Origin: Vulcanimicrobiia bacterium
Lineage (GTDB): Bacteria > Vulcanimicrobiota > Vulcanimicrobiia > Eremiobacterales > Eremiobacteraceae
DNA: 42,369 bases
Reading direction: 5' to 3'
NCBI GenBank assembly: GCA_025450855.1
Contig: JANWLL010000023.1
Span: forward strand, 1 to 42,369
In this document: positions 19,433 through 28,646 of the stretch, one piece after another
Layout: each line of letters opens with the position of its first letter
Position numbering within the stretch: position 1 is the stretch's first letter
Position numbers and translations under genes: made by a program
The notes under the pieces: model-generated
What the model saw: the letters and a program-made list of their open reading frames with translations, nothing else
What the model was told of the DNA's origin: nothing
Database searches by the model: none

Positions 19433-20752
19433 ATGCCCATCGTCGTCCTCGGCCTCAGCCACAAAACAGCACCGCCCGAAGTCCGCGACCGCCATGCGTT
19501 TCCCGCGCAACGCGTGACCGAGGCGCTCGGCGCGCTGCGCGATTACCCGGGCGTCCGCGAAGCGGCGATCGTCGCGACGTGCAACCGGCTCGAGATCTAC
19601 GCCGAGGTAGCCGATTTCGAGACCGGCGTCGGCGAGATCAAGGATTTCCTCACGACGTATCGCGCGATGCGCGTCGAGGACTTCGACAAATACCTGTACA
19701 CGCTGCTCGGCGCCGACGCCGTCGCCCAATTGCTCCGCGTCGCGAGCGGCCTCGATTCGATGCTCATCGGCGAGGCGGAGATCATGGCGCAGGTGAAGGG
19801 CGCCCTCGCATCGGCGCAAGCGGCCGGCACGATGGGCAGCCACCTGAACCGGCTCTTCCGCACCGCTTTGCGAGCGGGTAAGCGCGCGCGGACTGAGACG
19901 AGCATCGGCAGCGACGTCGTCTCGCTCGGCGCCGCCGCAGTCGAGCTCGCGTCGCGAAGCGTCGACCTGCAAGGCGCGTCGGCCGTCGTCGTCGGAGCGG
20001 GAAAGATGGGAACGACCGTGGCGCGGCATCTCGCGGCGCGCGGCGCCGGACGCATCGCGATCGTCAACCGGACGCTCGCACGCGCGCAGGCGATCGCCTC
20101 TGAGATCGGCGCGCGCGCTCTTCCCTTCGACGCCCTCGGCGAAGCGCTCGCAAATGCAGATCTCGCGATCACAGCGGTCGGCAGCGGCGCGCATCTCATC
20201 ACGGCGGCTGACATCGCGGCGGCGATGACGGCAAGGCCTGGCCGCTGCTTGCTTATCGTCGATATCGGTGTGCCGCACGACGTCGATCCGGGCGCGCGTT
20301 CGATCGACGGCGTCGACGTGCTCGAGCTCGCCGACCTGCGCGGCATCGTCGACGAACATATCGGCGGCCGCAAAGCCGCGGTTCCGGCCGTCGAAGCGAT
20401 CGTCGACGAGCTGTCACGCGAGTTCCTGCGCTGGTACCAATCGCGCGCCGCGGTGCCGCTCATCGCGAGGTTGCGTACGCGCGCCGAGCGGATACGGACC
20501 AACGAGATCGAGAGACTGTTCGCGAGCCGGCCGGAGCTCGACGAAGCCCAGCGCGCGGCGATCGTCCAAGCGAGCATCGGCATCATCAACAAGCTCCTCC
20601 ACGAGCCGCTGACGAAGCTGCGAGAAACGGCGGCGTCCGCGACGCAGGCCGGCGATTCCGCCGACGCGCTCAACAAGCTCGTCGACCTCGCGTCGATGGA
20701 AGAGCAGATCGAGCGCCAGTTCTCCACGTCCTTCGCGCCGCCGGCCCGATAA
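19433..20752 (+). CDS. hemA: Glutamyl-tRNA reductase
   Basis: VVLGLSHKTAPPEVRDRHAF, ATCNRLEIYA (catalytic Cys), ASGLDSMLIGEAEIMAQVKGAL, GAGKMG Rossmann. Confidence 0.96.
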   Translation: MPIVVLGLSHKTAPPEVRDRHAFPAQRVTEALGALRDYPGVREAAIVATCNRLEIYAEVADFETGVGEIKDFLTTYRAMRVEDFDKYLYTLLGADAVAQLLRVASGLDSMLIGEAEIMAQVKGALASAQAAGTMGSHLNRLFRTALRAGKRARTETSIGSDVVSLGAAAVELASRSVDLQGASAVVVGAGKMGTTVARHLAARGAGRIAIVNRTLARAQAIASEIGARALPFDALGEALANADLAITAVGSGAHLITAADIAAAMTARPGRCLLIVDIGVPHDVDPGARSIDGVDVLELADLRGIVDEHIGGRKAAVPAVEAIVDELSREFLRWYQSRAAVPLIARLRTRAERIRTNEIERLFASRPELDEAQRAAIVQASIGIINKLLHEPLTKLRETAASATQAGDSADALNKLVDLASMEEQIERQFSTSFAPPAR

Positions 20753-20756
20753 GCGA

Positions 20757-21527
20757 GTGGCCCTGCCGCTCGCCGGCGTCCGAGTCATGGTGACGCGCTC
20801 CGCCGATCATGCCCGCGAGCTCATCGATCTTCTCGAGGGCCGAGGCGCCGCCGTCGACGTCGTGCCGCTCATCCACTTGGGACCGCCGCCGCACGAACGA
20901 GCGCTGCAGGCCGCGATCGATGCGGCTGACGATTTTGCGTGGATCGTCTTCACGAGCGTCAGCGGCGTCGAATCGTTCGCGCGCCGCAGGAAACGCGCGC
21001 TCGGCGTCAACCCGCACATCGCAGCGATCGGACCTGCGACCTCGGAGGCCGTCGCGACGCTCCTCGGCAGACCGCCGCACGTCGTCCCTTCGCGCTACGT
21101 CGCCGAGGCCATCGCGCAAGCGCTCATCGACGCGGCGTCGCCCGGTTCGAGCGTGCTCCTCGTACAAGCGGAGGATGCGCGCCCCGTGCTCGGCCATCGT
21201 CTCAAACTCGCGCGCTTCGACGTCACCGCCGTGGCGGCATACTCGACGGTCTTGCAGGCGCCGGCGGACTTCGACGCTCGGATCACAAGCGTCGACGTCG
21301 TCACGCTCGCTTCGGCGAGCGCCGTTCGATCGCTCGTCGGTGGTCTCGGCGGCGATCTCGCGCCGTCGAAGCTCAGGGGCAAGCTCGTCGTTTGCATCGG
21401 GCCGGTCACCGAAGCTGAAGCGCGTCGAGCCGGGCTGCACGTCGAGCTTACCCCCGAGCGGTCGACCGTCGACGGGCTCGTCGAAGAGCTGTGCCGCTAC
21501 TATGAGGGCGCCGCCTCAAGCGGCTAG
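20757..21527 (+). CDS. hemD: Uroporphyrinogen-III synthase
   Basis: VRVMVTRSADHARELIDLLEGRGAAVDVVPLI, WIVFTSVSGVESF; last gene of heme cluster. Confidence 0.87.
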   Translation: MALPLAGVRVMVTRSADHARELIDLLEGRGAAVDVVPLIHLGPPPHERALQAAIDAADDFAWIVFTSVSGVESFARRRKRALGVNPHIAAIGPATSEAVATLLGRPPHVVPSRYVAEAIAQALIDAASPGSSVLLVQAEDARPVLGHRLKLARFDVTAVAAYSTVLQAPADFDARITSVDVVTLASASAVRSLVGGLGGDLAPSKLRGKLVVCIGPVTEAEARRAGLHVELTPERSTVDGLVEELCRYYEGAASSG

Positions 21528-21669
21528 ACACACGCCGCCGGCGTGCGCGGCGTCACAGTTACGCACGACTTCGTACCGCTGTTGCGCGGCCTATCCATCG
21601 CATCTCCGATGAATCGAGTATGAGGTTCGCGTCGCGATAGCGGCGCGTTTTCAGGAGCACGCGCAAGAC

Positions 21670-22527
21670 ATGGCAATCGAAATCAAGGCGACCAATGGTG
21701 CGACGAGTCCGCCGGCGGCGCTCATGCAGGCAGTCGCCGACCGCAAGGAACGGCCGAAGCCGTGGGTCGACGCCGACGCGTTCCCGTGGCGTGACGAGGA
21801 GTTCTCCGCACGCTACGTGCGGCGCGCGAACTACCAGACGCTGTACGGCATGCAAGAGACCGGCGACGAAGTCGACGCGATCTGCTCGCTGCTGCAGTGC
21901 GCGCCCAAGGCGAGCGTTCTCGACCTGTGTGCCGGCAACGGCCGCCACGCGATCGCGATGGCGCTGCGCGGCCGGCGCGCCACCGGCATCGACGTCGGTC
22001 CCGGCGCCGTCCAACTCGCTCGCGAGACGGCGAAGAACCTCGGCCTGATGATCGACTTCCGCCTGCTCGACGTGAAGCGCATCTCATTCGAGGACGCCTA
22101 CGACGGCGCGTATCTCACCTGTGGCGGCTTCAGCGACTTCAGCCCGAGCGACGCCGCGGAGATCCTCGCGATCGTCGGACGCGCGCTCGTGCCCGGCGGC
22201 CGGTTCGTCTTCGAATACGCGGACGCCGAAGCGGCGTCGCGCGCCGACGAGCGTTCGTGGCAGTTCGTCACGGATGACCACTCGATGTTCACCGACGGCC
22301 CGCACTTGCAGCTCGACGAGCGCGTCTTCGACGCAGACTCGAGCGCCGACGTCTTCCGGCACTTCGTGGTGCCATCCGACGGTCACGTGCGCGAGTTCTC
22401 GCGCTGCCGTCAGTATTACAAGGAAGACGCGGTGAGAGCGATGGTCGTCGCCGCGCATCTCGAGCCGATCGGCTCGAGCGCGGGCAGCGCGCCCGGCCTC
22501 AAGCGCTTCGCGGCGAAGCGCCCCTAG
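21670..22527 (+). CDS. Class I SAM-dependent methyltransferase
   Basis: SVLDLCAGNGRHAIAMALRGRRATGIDVGPGAVQLA motif I and II. Confidence 0.85.
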   Translation: MAIEIKATNGATSPPAALMQAVADRKERPKPWVDADAFPWRDEEFSARYVRRANYQTLYGMQETGDEVDAICSLLQCAPKASVLDLCAGNGRHAIAMALRGRRATGIDVGPGAVQLARETAKNLGLMIDFRLLDVKRISFEDAYDGAYLTCGGFSDFSPSDAAEILAIVGRALVPGGRFVFEYADAEAASRADERSWQFVTDDHSMFTDGPHLQLDERVFDADSSADVFRHFVVPSDGHVREFSRCRQYYKEDAVRAMVVAAHLEPIGSSAGSAPGLKRFAAKRP

Positions 22528-22537
22528 CGCTTCGCAT

Positions 22538-22564
22538 CGGTCGAGATGAATCTCGACCGCTCCC
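22538..22564. repeat. Dispersed palindromic repeat, subtype B (CGGTCGAGAT-GA-ATCTCGACCGCTCCC)
   Basis: Perfect 9-bp arms; between convergent methyltransferase and SBP genes. Confidence 0.88.
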
Positions 22565-22576
22565 TAAGACGTTAAA

Positions 22577-23794
22577 CTACCCACCGCCGTTCTGACGGGA
22601 GATGATGAGCGGATTCGGCACGGCCGCCGAGTTGTATTTGAGCTGTCCGCTCGACGCTTTGTAGAAGTAGACGTCCGGCTGGAAGACGTCACCGTTGCGC
22701 TGGAACGAGATCTGTCCGATGATGGTCTGGAACGTCCCCACCGAGAGCTGGCGGTCCATCTGCAGATGGTCGACGGTATGGATCTGCTTCGCGGCGGCGA
22801 TCGCGACCTGAGCGGCGACGTAACCGAAGAGCGAATACGCCGTCGGCTGTCCGTAGCGAGCCTGATAATGCCGGGCGAACGGCTGCGCGGTCGGCATGAG
22901 GTCGAGCGGCGGCACGCAGGACGTCACGAGCATCCCGTCCGCCGCGCTTCCGGCCCCCTTGATCGACGCCGCGTCGTAGAAACCGTCGTTCGCGATCGCC
23001 GGCGCGGTGATGCCGGCCGCGCGGATGTCGGCGAGCACTTTTTGCAGCTTCGCGCCCGGGCCGCTGAAGTAGATGACGTCAGGGGCGTCCGCCTTCACCG
23101 CCGCGACGATATCCTTGTCAGACTTCATGTCGACGTCGACGCCGATGCCGTCGGTCTTCGTCTGCTTGCCGGACGCGGCGTAATTCTGGAACCCGAGCGC
23201 GCTGTCGACGCCGAACTGGTCTTTGACATAGACGACCGAGACGATCTTCGCTTTGAGCGTCTTCTCGGCATACTTCGCCGCTTCGGTCCCTTCATCGACG
23301 TCAGTCGGACACAGACGGAAGACGTTGTCGTAACCGTGCGTCGTCAGCGCGTAGTACGGCTGCGTCGGTACGATGACGGGCATCTCTTGCTCGTGGTACG
23401 TCTGCAGCGCGAAGGCGGTCTCTTCGGCGCCGACGTGGCCGATGACGAAGCCGACGGTCGGATCGACGAGCGCGAACTGCGCTTCCTGAAGCGCGATGCC
23501 GGGATCCGCCTGATCGTCGAAGGTCTGCACCTTCCATCCGAAATCGGTGAGCGAGCGGCTTTCGTTCGTCTCGTCGACCGCGAGGTTGACGCCGTTGCTC
23601 AAGTCGATGCCGAACTGACGCTCGTCGCCGGAAAGCGGCGCGACGAGCGAGATCGTGATGACTTTCGTATACGGCTCGAAATCGGCGAGCGACGCGGCCG
23701 GCGCGGCGCAGCAGCATGCCACGAGCGCAGCGGCGAAGAGGCCGCGGCGCATCCGTCGGCGACGTCGTACCACAGGTAGGCTCCTATCTATCAC
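22577..23794 (-). CDS. Periplasmic substrate-binding protein, Leu/Ile/Val-binding (type 1 PBP) family
   Basis: ITISLVAPLSGDERQFGIDLSNGVNLAVDETN..., signal peptide MRRGLFAAALVACCCAAPAASLA; N-terminus at 23794 or 23752. Confidence 0.85.
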   Translation of the reverse strand: MIDRSLPVVRRRRRMRRGLFAAALVACCCAAPAASLADFEPYTKVITISLVAPLSGDERQFGIDLSNGVNLAVDETNESRSLTDFGWKVQTFDDQADPGIALQEAQFALVDPTVGFVIGHVGAEETAFALQTYHEQEMPVIVPTQPYYALTTHGYDNVFRLCPTDVDEGTEAAKYAEKTLKAKIVSVVYVKDQFGVDSALGFQNYAASGKQTKTDGIGVDVDMKSDKDIVAAVKADAPDVIYFSGPGAKLQKVLADIRAAGITAPAIANDGFYDAASIKGAGSAADGMLVTSCVPPLDLMPTAQPFARHYQARYGQPTAYSLFGYVAAQVAIAAAKQIHTVDHLQMDRQLSVGTFQTIIGQISFQRNGDVFQPDVYFYKASSGQLKYNSAAVPNPLIISRQNGGG

Positions 23795-24654
23795 AGCGCA
23801 CCTCGCACTGCGATCGACGCCGCAGTACTGATGAGAAAGACGACCGAGAACGCCATGTTGGCGTTGAAGACCGCGGCGTTCAGCGAGAACACGTCGCGCC
23901 GGCGCCGGATGAGCGAGAGTTCGTAGACGAGCAAGGCGAGCGCCGCGGCGACGCCGACGTAGTAGAGCGCGCCGACGTGGGTCATGATGCCGAGCGCGGC
24001 GAGCGCGATGACGAGCGATGCGTGGAGCAGCTGCGGCACGAAGCGGCCGGCAGCCGATCCGAACCGTGCGGGGATCGACCTGATGCCCTCAGCCACGTCG
24101 AAGTCGTGGTCCATCAATGCGTACAGGATATCGAAGCCGGCGACCCACACGGTGACGGCGCCGAAGAGCAGCCATGCGCCGGGCTCGAAGCGTCCGGTGA
24201 CCGCGATCCACGCACCGAGCGGTGCGAGCGCATCGACGGCGCCGAGGACGAAGTGGACGGCCCACGTCCAGCGTTTGACGAGCGGATAGATGATGACGCC
24301 GGCCGCGCCGATCGGGAGCAGCGCGAGACAAAGGGGGTTGAGCTCGTACGCCGCGAGCGTCAGCAGTATGAGGCCGACGACGATCGCGACGATCATCGTC
24401 GAAGCCGGCAGTTTGCCGGAGGCGACGGCGCGGCCGGCCGTGCGCGGGTTCTTCTTGTCGATCTTCGCGTCGAGCAGCCGGTTCGCCGACATCGCCGCGG
24501 TCCGGGCGCCGAGGACCGCGAGCGTTATCCATAAGAGCACGTGCGCGCTCGGCACGCCCCGCGCGGCGAGCAGGGCACCCGCATAGGCGAACGGCAGCGC
24601 GAACAACGTGTGCTCGATCTTGATCTCTTGAAGGAAGAGGCGCAGGCCGCTCAT
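23791..24654 (-). CDS. UbiA-family prenyltransferase (MqnP/MenA/UbiA-like)
   Basis: LQEIKIEHTLFALPFAYAGALLA, SANRLLDAKIDKKNPRTAGRAVASG (NDxxDxxxD-like), YALMDHDFDVAEGIRSIPARFG. Confidence 0.9.
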   Translation of the reverse strand: MSGLRLFLQEIKIEHTLFALPFAYAGALLAARGVPSAHVLLWITLAVLGARTAAMSANRLLDAKIDKKNPRTAGRAVASGKLPASTMIVAIVVGLILLTLAAYELNPLCLALLPIGAAGVIIYPLVKRWTWAVHFVLGAVDALAPLGAWIAVTGRFEPGAWLLFGAVTVWVAGFDILYALMDHDFDVAEGIRSIPARFGSAAGRFVPQLLHASLVIALAALGIMTHVGALYYVGVAAALALLVYELSLIRRRRDVFSLNAAVFNANMAFSVVFLISTAASIAVRGAL

Positions 24655-26135
24655 CTGAGGTCGACGACGCCCGCGAGGCCGAATTCGGTCCAGCGGCGAG
24701 CGACCTCGTCCTTCACGCTTTGCGACATGACGACGGTTTCCGGCCAGCCTCGCGTGTAGCCCTCTTCCGGCCCCTTGCGTGTCGCATCGATGCCGAGACG
24801 CGTGCCGAGGAGCGGCATCGGTCCGGCATGGTCGAGATGGTCGACCGGTCCCGGTGCGAAGACGAGATCGCGCCCCGCGTCGACGTTGTTGAGCGCCGTC
24901 CACGCGACGTCGCGCACGTTCTGCACGTCGACGTCGTCATCGACGACGACGATGTTGCGCGTCAGCATCATCATATGCCCGAGACCCCAAAGCGCGTACA
25001 TGACTTTCTTCGCCTGACCCGGATAGCGTTTGCGCACCGACACGAGCACGAGGTTTTGGAAACCGCCTTCGACCGGCAAGTTGTAGTCGACGATCTCGGG
25101 CAACATCTGCTGCAATAACGGAAGGAAGAGGCGTTCCGTCGCTTTGCCGAGCCACTGGTCTTCCATCGGCGGCTTGCCGACGATGGTCGTCCAATAGATA
25201 GGCGACCGCCGCTGCGTCATGCACGTGACGTGGAAGACGGGGAACGGCTCGGGCGGCGTGTACACGCCGGTGTGATCGCCGAACGGTCCTTCGATGCGCA
25301 GCTCGGCGTTGTCGACGTATCCTTCGAGCACGATCTCGGCTTCGGCGGGGACCTGCAGATCGACGGTCTTGCACGCGACCATCGGAACGGCTTTGCCGCG
25401 GAGAAAACCGGCGAGCAGCATCTCGTCGACGTTCGCGGGCAGCGGAGCCGACCCGGTGTACGTCACGATCGGCTCGGTGCCGATCGCGACCGCGACCGGC
25501 ATGCGCGCGTCGCGCTTCGACGCGTCTTGATGTTCGCGCCCGTGCTTGTGCCGCTGCCAGTGCATGCCGGTCGTGTCGCGGTCGTAGACCTGCATGCGAT
25601 ACATGCCGACGTTTTGCGATCCCGTTTGCGGATGCTTCGTGAAGACGAGCGGCAGCGTGATGAACGGTCCCCCGTCTTGCGGCCAGGACGTGATGACCGG
25701 CAGCGACGTGAGGTCGACGGCGTCGCTTTCGAGGACGACTTCCTGACAAGGCGCGCTGCGGACCGTCTTGGGCATGATGCCCGCGAGATCTTTGAGCTCG
25801 AACAGCTTGCTCAGCGCCGATCCGCCGCCAGGCTGGAGCGTCTTCAGGATGTGGCGGACTTTGTCGCCGAGCTCGTCGAGATCGCCGACGCCGAGCGCCG
25901 CGGACATGCGGCCGCGCGTCGCAAGCGCGTTTATGAGCACGGGCATCGTCGAACCGCGGACGGCCGTGAACATGAGGGCAGGGCCGCCGCTCTGACTCTT
26001 GACGCAGCGGTCCGCGATCTCCGCGATCTCGAGCTTGGGATCGACCGGTGCCGAGACCTCGATGAGTTCGCCGCGCCGTCGCATATCGTCGACGAACTCG
26101 CGCAGGTTGGCGTACACGGCTCCGCACGTTCTCAT
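24651..26135 (-). CDS. UbiD-family (prenylated-FMN) decarboxylase
   Basis: NLREFVDDMRRRGELIEVSAPVDPKLEIAEIADR, EGPFGDHTGVYTPPEPFPVFHVTCMTQRRSPIYWTTIVGKPPMED. Confidence 0.93.
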   Translation of the reverse strand: MRTCGAVYANLREFVDDMRRRGELIEVSAPVDPKLEIAEIADRCVKSQSGGPALMFTAVRGSTMPVLINALATRGRMSAALGVGDLDELGDKVRHILKTLQPGGGSALSKLFELKDLAGIMPKTVRSAPCQEVVLESDAVDLTSLPVITSWPQDGGPFITLPLVFTKHPQTGSQNVGMYRMQVYDRDTTGMHWQRHKHGREHQDASKRDARMPVAVAIGTEPIVTYTGSAPLPANVDEMLLAGFLRGKAVPMVACKTVDLQVPAEAEIVLEGYVDNAELRIEGPFGDHTGVYTPPEPFPVFHVTCMTQRRSPIYWTTIVGKPPMEDQWLGKATERLFLPLLQQMLPEIVDYNLPVEGGFQNLVLVSVRKRYPGQAKKVMYALWGLGHMMMLTRNIVVVDDDVDVQNVRDVAWTALNNVDAGRDLVFAPGPVDHLDHAGPMPLLGTRLGIDATRKGPEEGYTRGWPETVVMSQSVKDEVARRWTEFGLAGVVDLR

Positions 26136-26297
26136 CGGGCGGATTGAAAGCCTCGCGAAAGCATGTCCCGGCGCGCCCGTGCGCGGAACTCAGAGGATGA
26201 GCGAAACGTTGTCTAGGATGACGAAAGAACGGGCATGATATGGCGAGCGCCGGGCGGCTCTCCGCTGCTCAGCCCGCGTAAAGGAGACGGCATCCAC

Positions 26298-26738
26298 GTG
26301 AAACTGAAGACGACCATCGCCGCTTTGATGATGACCGCCACCATGGCGGTGGCACCGCTGACGGCTGCGAACGCCGACTCGTTCATCAACAAGGTGTTGA
26401 CGGGCGCGGCAGGCATCTACGGCGTGAAGCTCATCGCCGGTCCGCTGAACAGCTTCCTCGATAACCTGTTGCTGACGAACCATGTCGCGAACGAAGGCAA
26501 GACGAAGGTCGTGCCGATCCTGCAGACGGGCACGGGCACGTACGTCGGCGCCGCGCAGGTGAGCGGTCCGGCATACGCGGTCGACCGCGTGCAGGCCGTG
26601 GGCTCGCTCGCGTTCGAGTGGAACAACAACGTCTGGCGGGGCAGCGTCCTCATCCCGATCGACAGCCTCAACCCGCTCAAGGGGTTCAAGCGGGTGTATG
26701 GCGTCGGCGTGGACGCGGTCATCAACGCCAAGCTCTAA
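26298..26738 (+). CDS. Small secreted/membrane-associated hypothetical protein
   Basis: GTG start with signal peptide MKLKTTIAALMMTATMAVAPLTAANADS; RBS AAGGAG upstream; 146 aa. Confidence 0.7.
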   Translation: MKLKTTIAALMMTATMAVAPLTAANADSFINKVLTGAAGIYGVKLIAGPLNSFLDNLLLTNHVANEGKTKVVPILQTGTGTYVGAAQVSGPAYAVDRVQAVGSLAFEWNNNVWRGSVLIPIDSLNPLKGFKRVYGVGVDAVINAKL

Positions 26739-26763
26739 AGGATTCGCCTACGGGCGATCTCGA

Positions 26764-26802
26764 GGCCGCCGGTGCGCAAAGCGCCGGTGGTCTTTTGCTT
26801 TT
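26764..26802 (+). terminator. Putative rho-independent terminator
   Basis: GGCCGCCGGTGC-GCAAA-GCGCCGGTGGTC followed by TTTTGCTTTT just after the CDS ending at 26738. Confidence 0.7.
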
Positions 26803-26870
26803 CAACCAACGCAAGGAGAGGGCCGGCACCCGCCGGCCCCTCATCCATGTTAGATCGAATCGCTGGTCTG

Positions 26871-28079
26871 TTACCTCGTATGCGGCGGTGCCTTCCGGCC
26901 CACCGTCTCCATCGGGAGCCGAGGTTTATTGACGCCGTAGGGCTTCGCGACGATCCGATAGCTGAAGTCGAGCGTCGAGTGTCCGTCCTGGTTTTCTCTC
27001 ACCGTGAATCCGGCCGCAGTCTTGTCGGTCACATAGAGTCCCCGGCTGTCGCCTTCCGGCGTGATGAAGACGAGGTAGGTCGCCTTGCGATCGACGACGT
27101 TGGCGAAATCCGCGCTCAGCGCTACGTTGGCGCGCCCATTGACGAGCTGCGCTGCTCCGAAATCCTCGATGCTCGGCGTCGACTGTGTGGGGACGTACGA
27201 CATGACCCTATGCGATAGCCCGTGACTTGGGCCGCTGCAACCCGAATTGCAGCTGCCGCCCGTGGCAATGAGCCCCTTGATCATCATGTTTCCGCCATTG
27301 TCGAGTAAGAACACTCTCGATCCCGATCCGACGGTGCATGGATTGTCGCTGGGCGAACTGCAGCCCGCTATCAAGAAGAAGCTGGTGCCGGTGTTACCAG
27401 TGACGACGCTCAAGACGGGGAAGTCGTTGAACCCGGTGCCCCCGCCGCCGATCGCGTTGAGCGCTACGTAGTTCGAGGACGAAGCGGAAATGCCGATGCC
27501 GTTGGTGGACGAGCCCGCGACGCCGACGTTGAGCGTACCGCCGTCGGTCGAGTCGTCGTGGCCCCAGACGCCCGACCGGCCGACGAAGTCGTTGCTGCTG
27601 TTGTTCCGCGTGCTTGTGTTCGTGCCGTCGTTGTTCAGCCCGATGACCTGCGAGCCGTCACCGGAGCCGGTGTTTTCTGCGAACAGTGCGCTGCCGCCCG
27701 ACGAGAGTGCCACGACGCCGTTGGCGCTGGAAGAAGAGCCCTCGACGCCGGTACCGTTTATCGAGGTGCCCTCGATGCCGAAGTTGAGGTTGCCGCCGCC
27801 CGACTGCAAGTCTTGTCCTAGAACGCCAGCGTGACTCGTACCCGATGTGGTCCCCTTCGACTTCGTCGTTCCGACTACGCCGTGGCCCTTCGTACTAGTG
27901 CCTTTCACGCCGGGACCCGTCGATGTGTTATCGCCTTCGATGCAGGCGTTCGTCGTCGCGCACGACGTCGCCGGAGCAGACCCGTCCGTTGCCGAGGCGC
28001 GCGTCGCAGCCGAGCCGGCCATGATGGACGCCGACGCGGCTGTGATGACGAAGATGCCGACCACTGCTGTAAGTTTCAT
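26871..28079 (-). CDS. Secreted Gly/Ser/Thr-rich repeat protein, hypothetical
   Basis: Signal peptide MKLTAVVGIFVITAASASIMAGS; repeated G(V/I)xG(T/S)S motifs; conserved-looking C-terminal domain VFITPEGDSRGLYVTDKTAAGFTVRENQDGHSTLDFSYRIVAKPYG. Confidence 0.8.
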   Translation of the reverse strand: MKLTAVVGIFVITAASASIMAGSAATRASATDGSAPATSCATTNACIEGDNTSTGPGVKGTSTKGHGVVGTTKSKGTTSGTSHAGVLGQDLQSGGGNLNFGIEGTSINGTGVEGSSSSANGVVALSSGGSALFAENTGSGDGSQVIGLNNDGTNTSTRNNSSNDFVGRSGVWGHDDSTDGGTLNVGVAGSSTNGIGISASSSNYVALNAIGGGGTGFNDFPVLSVVTGNTGTSFFLIAGCSSPSDNPCTVGSGSRVFLLDNGGNMMIKGLIATGGSCNSGCSGPSHGLSHRVMSYVPTQSTPSIEDFGAAQLVNGRANVALSADFANVVDRKATYLVFITPEGDSRGLYVTDKTAAGFTVRENQDGHSTLDFSYRIVAKPYGVNKPRLPMETVGRKAPPHTR

Positions 28080-28276
28080 TCCAAACGCCCCCTTCAGCCA
28101 AGTGCCAATGATCCGTGATGGTGCGATGATAGCGCCAGCGGCGTCCAACTGGAGTCGAAAATAGCGTCCCACTCTTCGAAACCGTCAAGTTCGGCAGGGA
28201 TTGGTCAACCGCTTAACAATACGCCGGTATACATTCAACCGCCGTAAAGACAGTTATCGGAGGCCCTGAGAGGGCA

Positions 28277-28612
28277 ATGGCCTTGAGAATAGATTCACAG
28301 ACAGCCTCGGATCCGCGAGCTCTCCATATCGCACTCACCGGAGATCTCGATGCGGACGGGGCGAGGGTGGTGCGCCGCGCTCTTGAAGCGCACATCGCGT
28401 CCGGACGTCTGGACGTGACGCTCGATCTCGATCGCGTCGGATTCCTCGACTCGTCGGGCCTCGCATCGCTTATCGTCGCGCTTCGGCGCGCGCGCGAACA
28501 CGGAGGCGACATCCGCGTTGAGGCTTCGAATCCGCGGATCCGGCGAGTCCTCGAGGTCACGGCGTTGGCCAGAGTGTTCAAACTCGGACCGCCGGCGCGA
28601 GCCGCCGCCTGA
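28277..28612 (+). CDS. STAS-domain anti-sigma factor antagonist
   Basis: IALTGDLDADGARVVRRAL..., VTLDLDRVGFLDSSGLASLIVALRRAREHGGDIRVEASNPRIRRVLEVTALARVF. Confidence 0.88.
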   Translation: MALRIDSQTASDPRALHIALTGDLDADGARVVRRALEAHIASGRLDVTLDLDRVGFLDSSGLASLIVALRRAREHGGDIRVEASNPRIRRVLEVTALARVFKLGPPARAAA

Positions 28613-28646
28613 TCCTTTCGACAGAACTATAGGGGGATCGCCCGAC

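Noticed and set aside
21528-21560. GC-rich hairpin ACGCCGCCGGCGTGCGCGGCGT after hemD as terminator
   Set aside because: Inverted repeat is present but no U-tract follows; cannot support a rho-independent terminator
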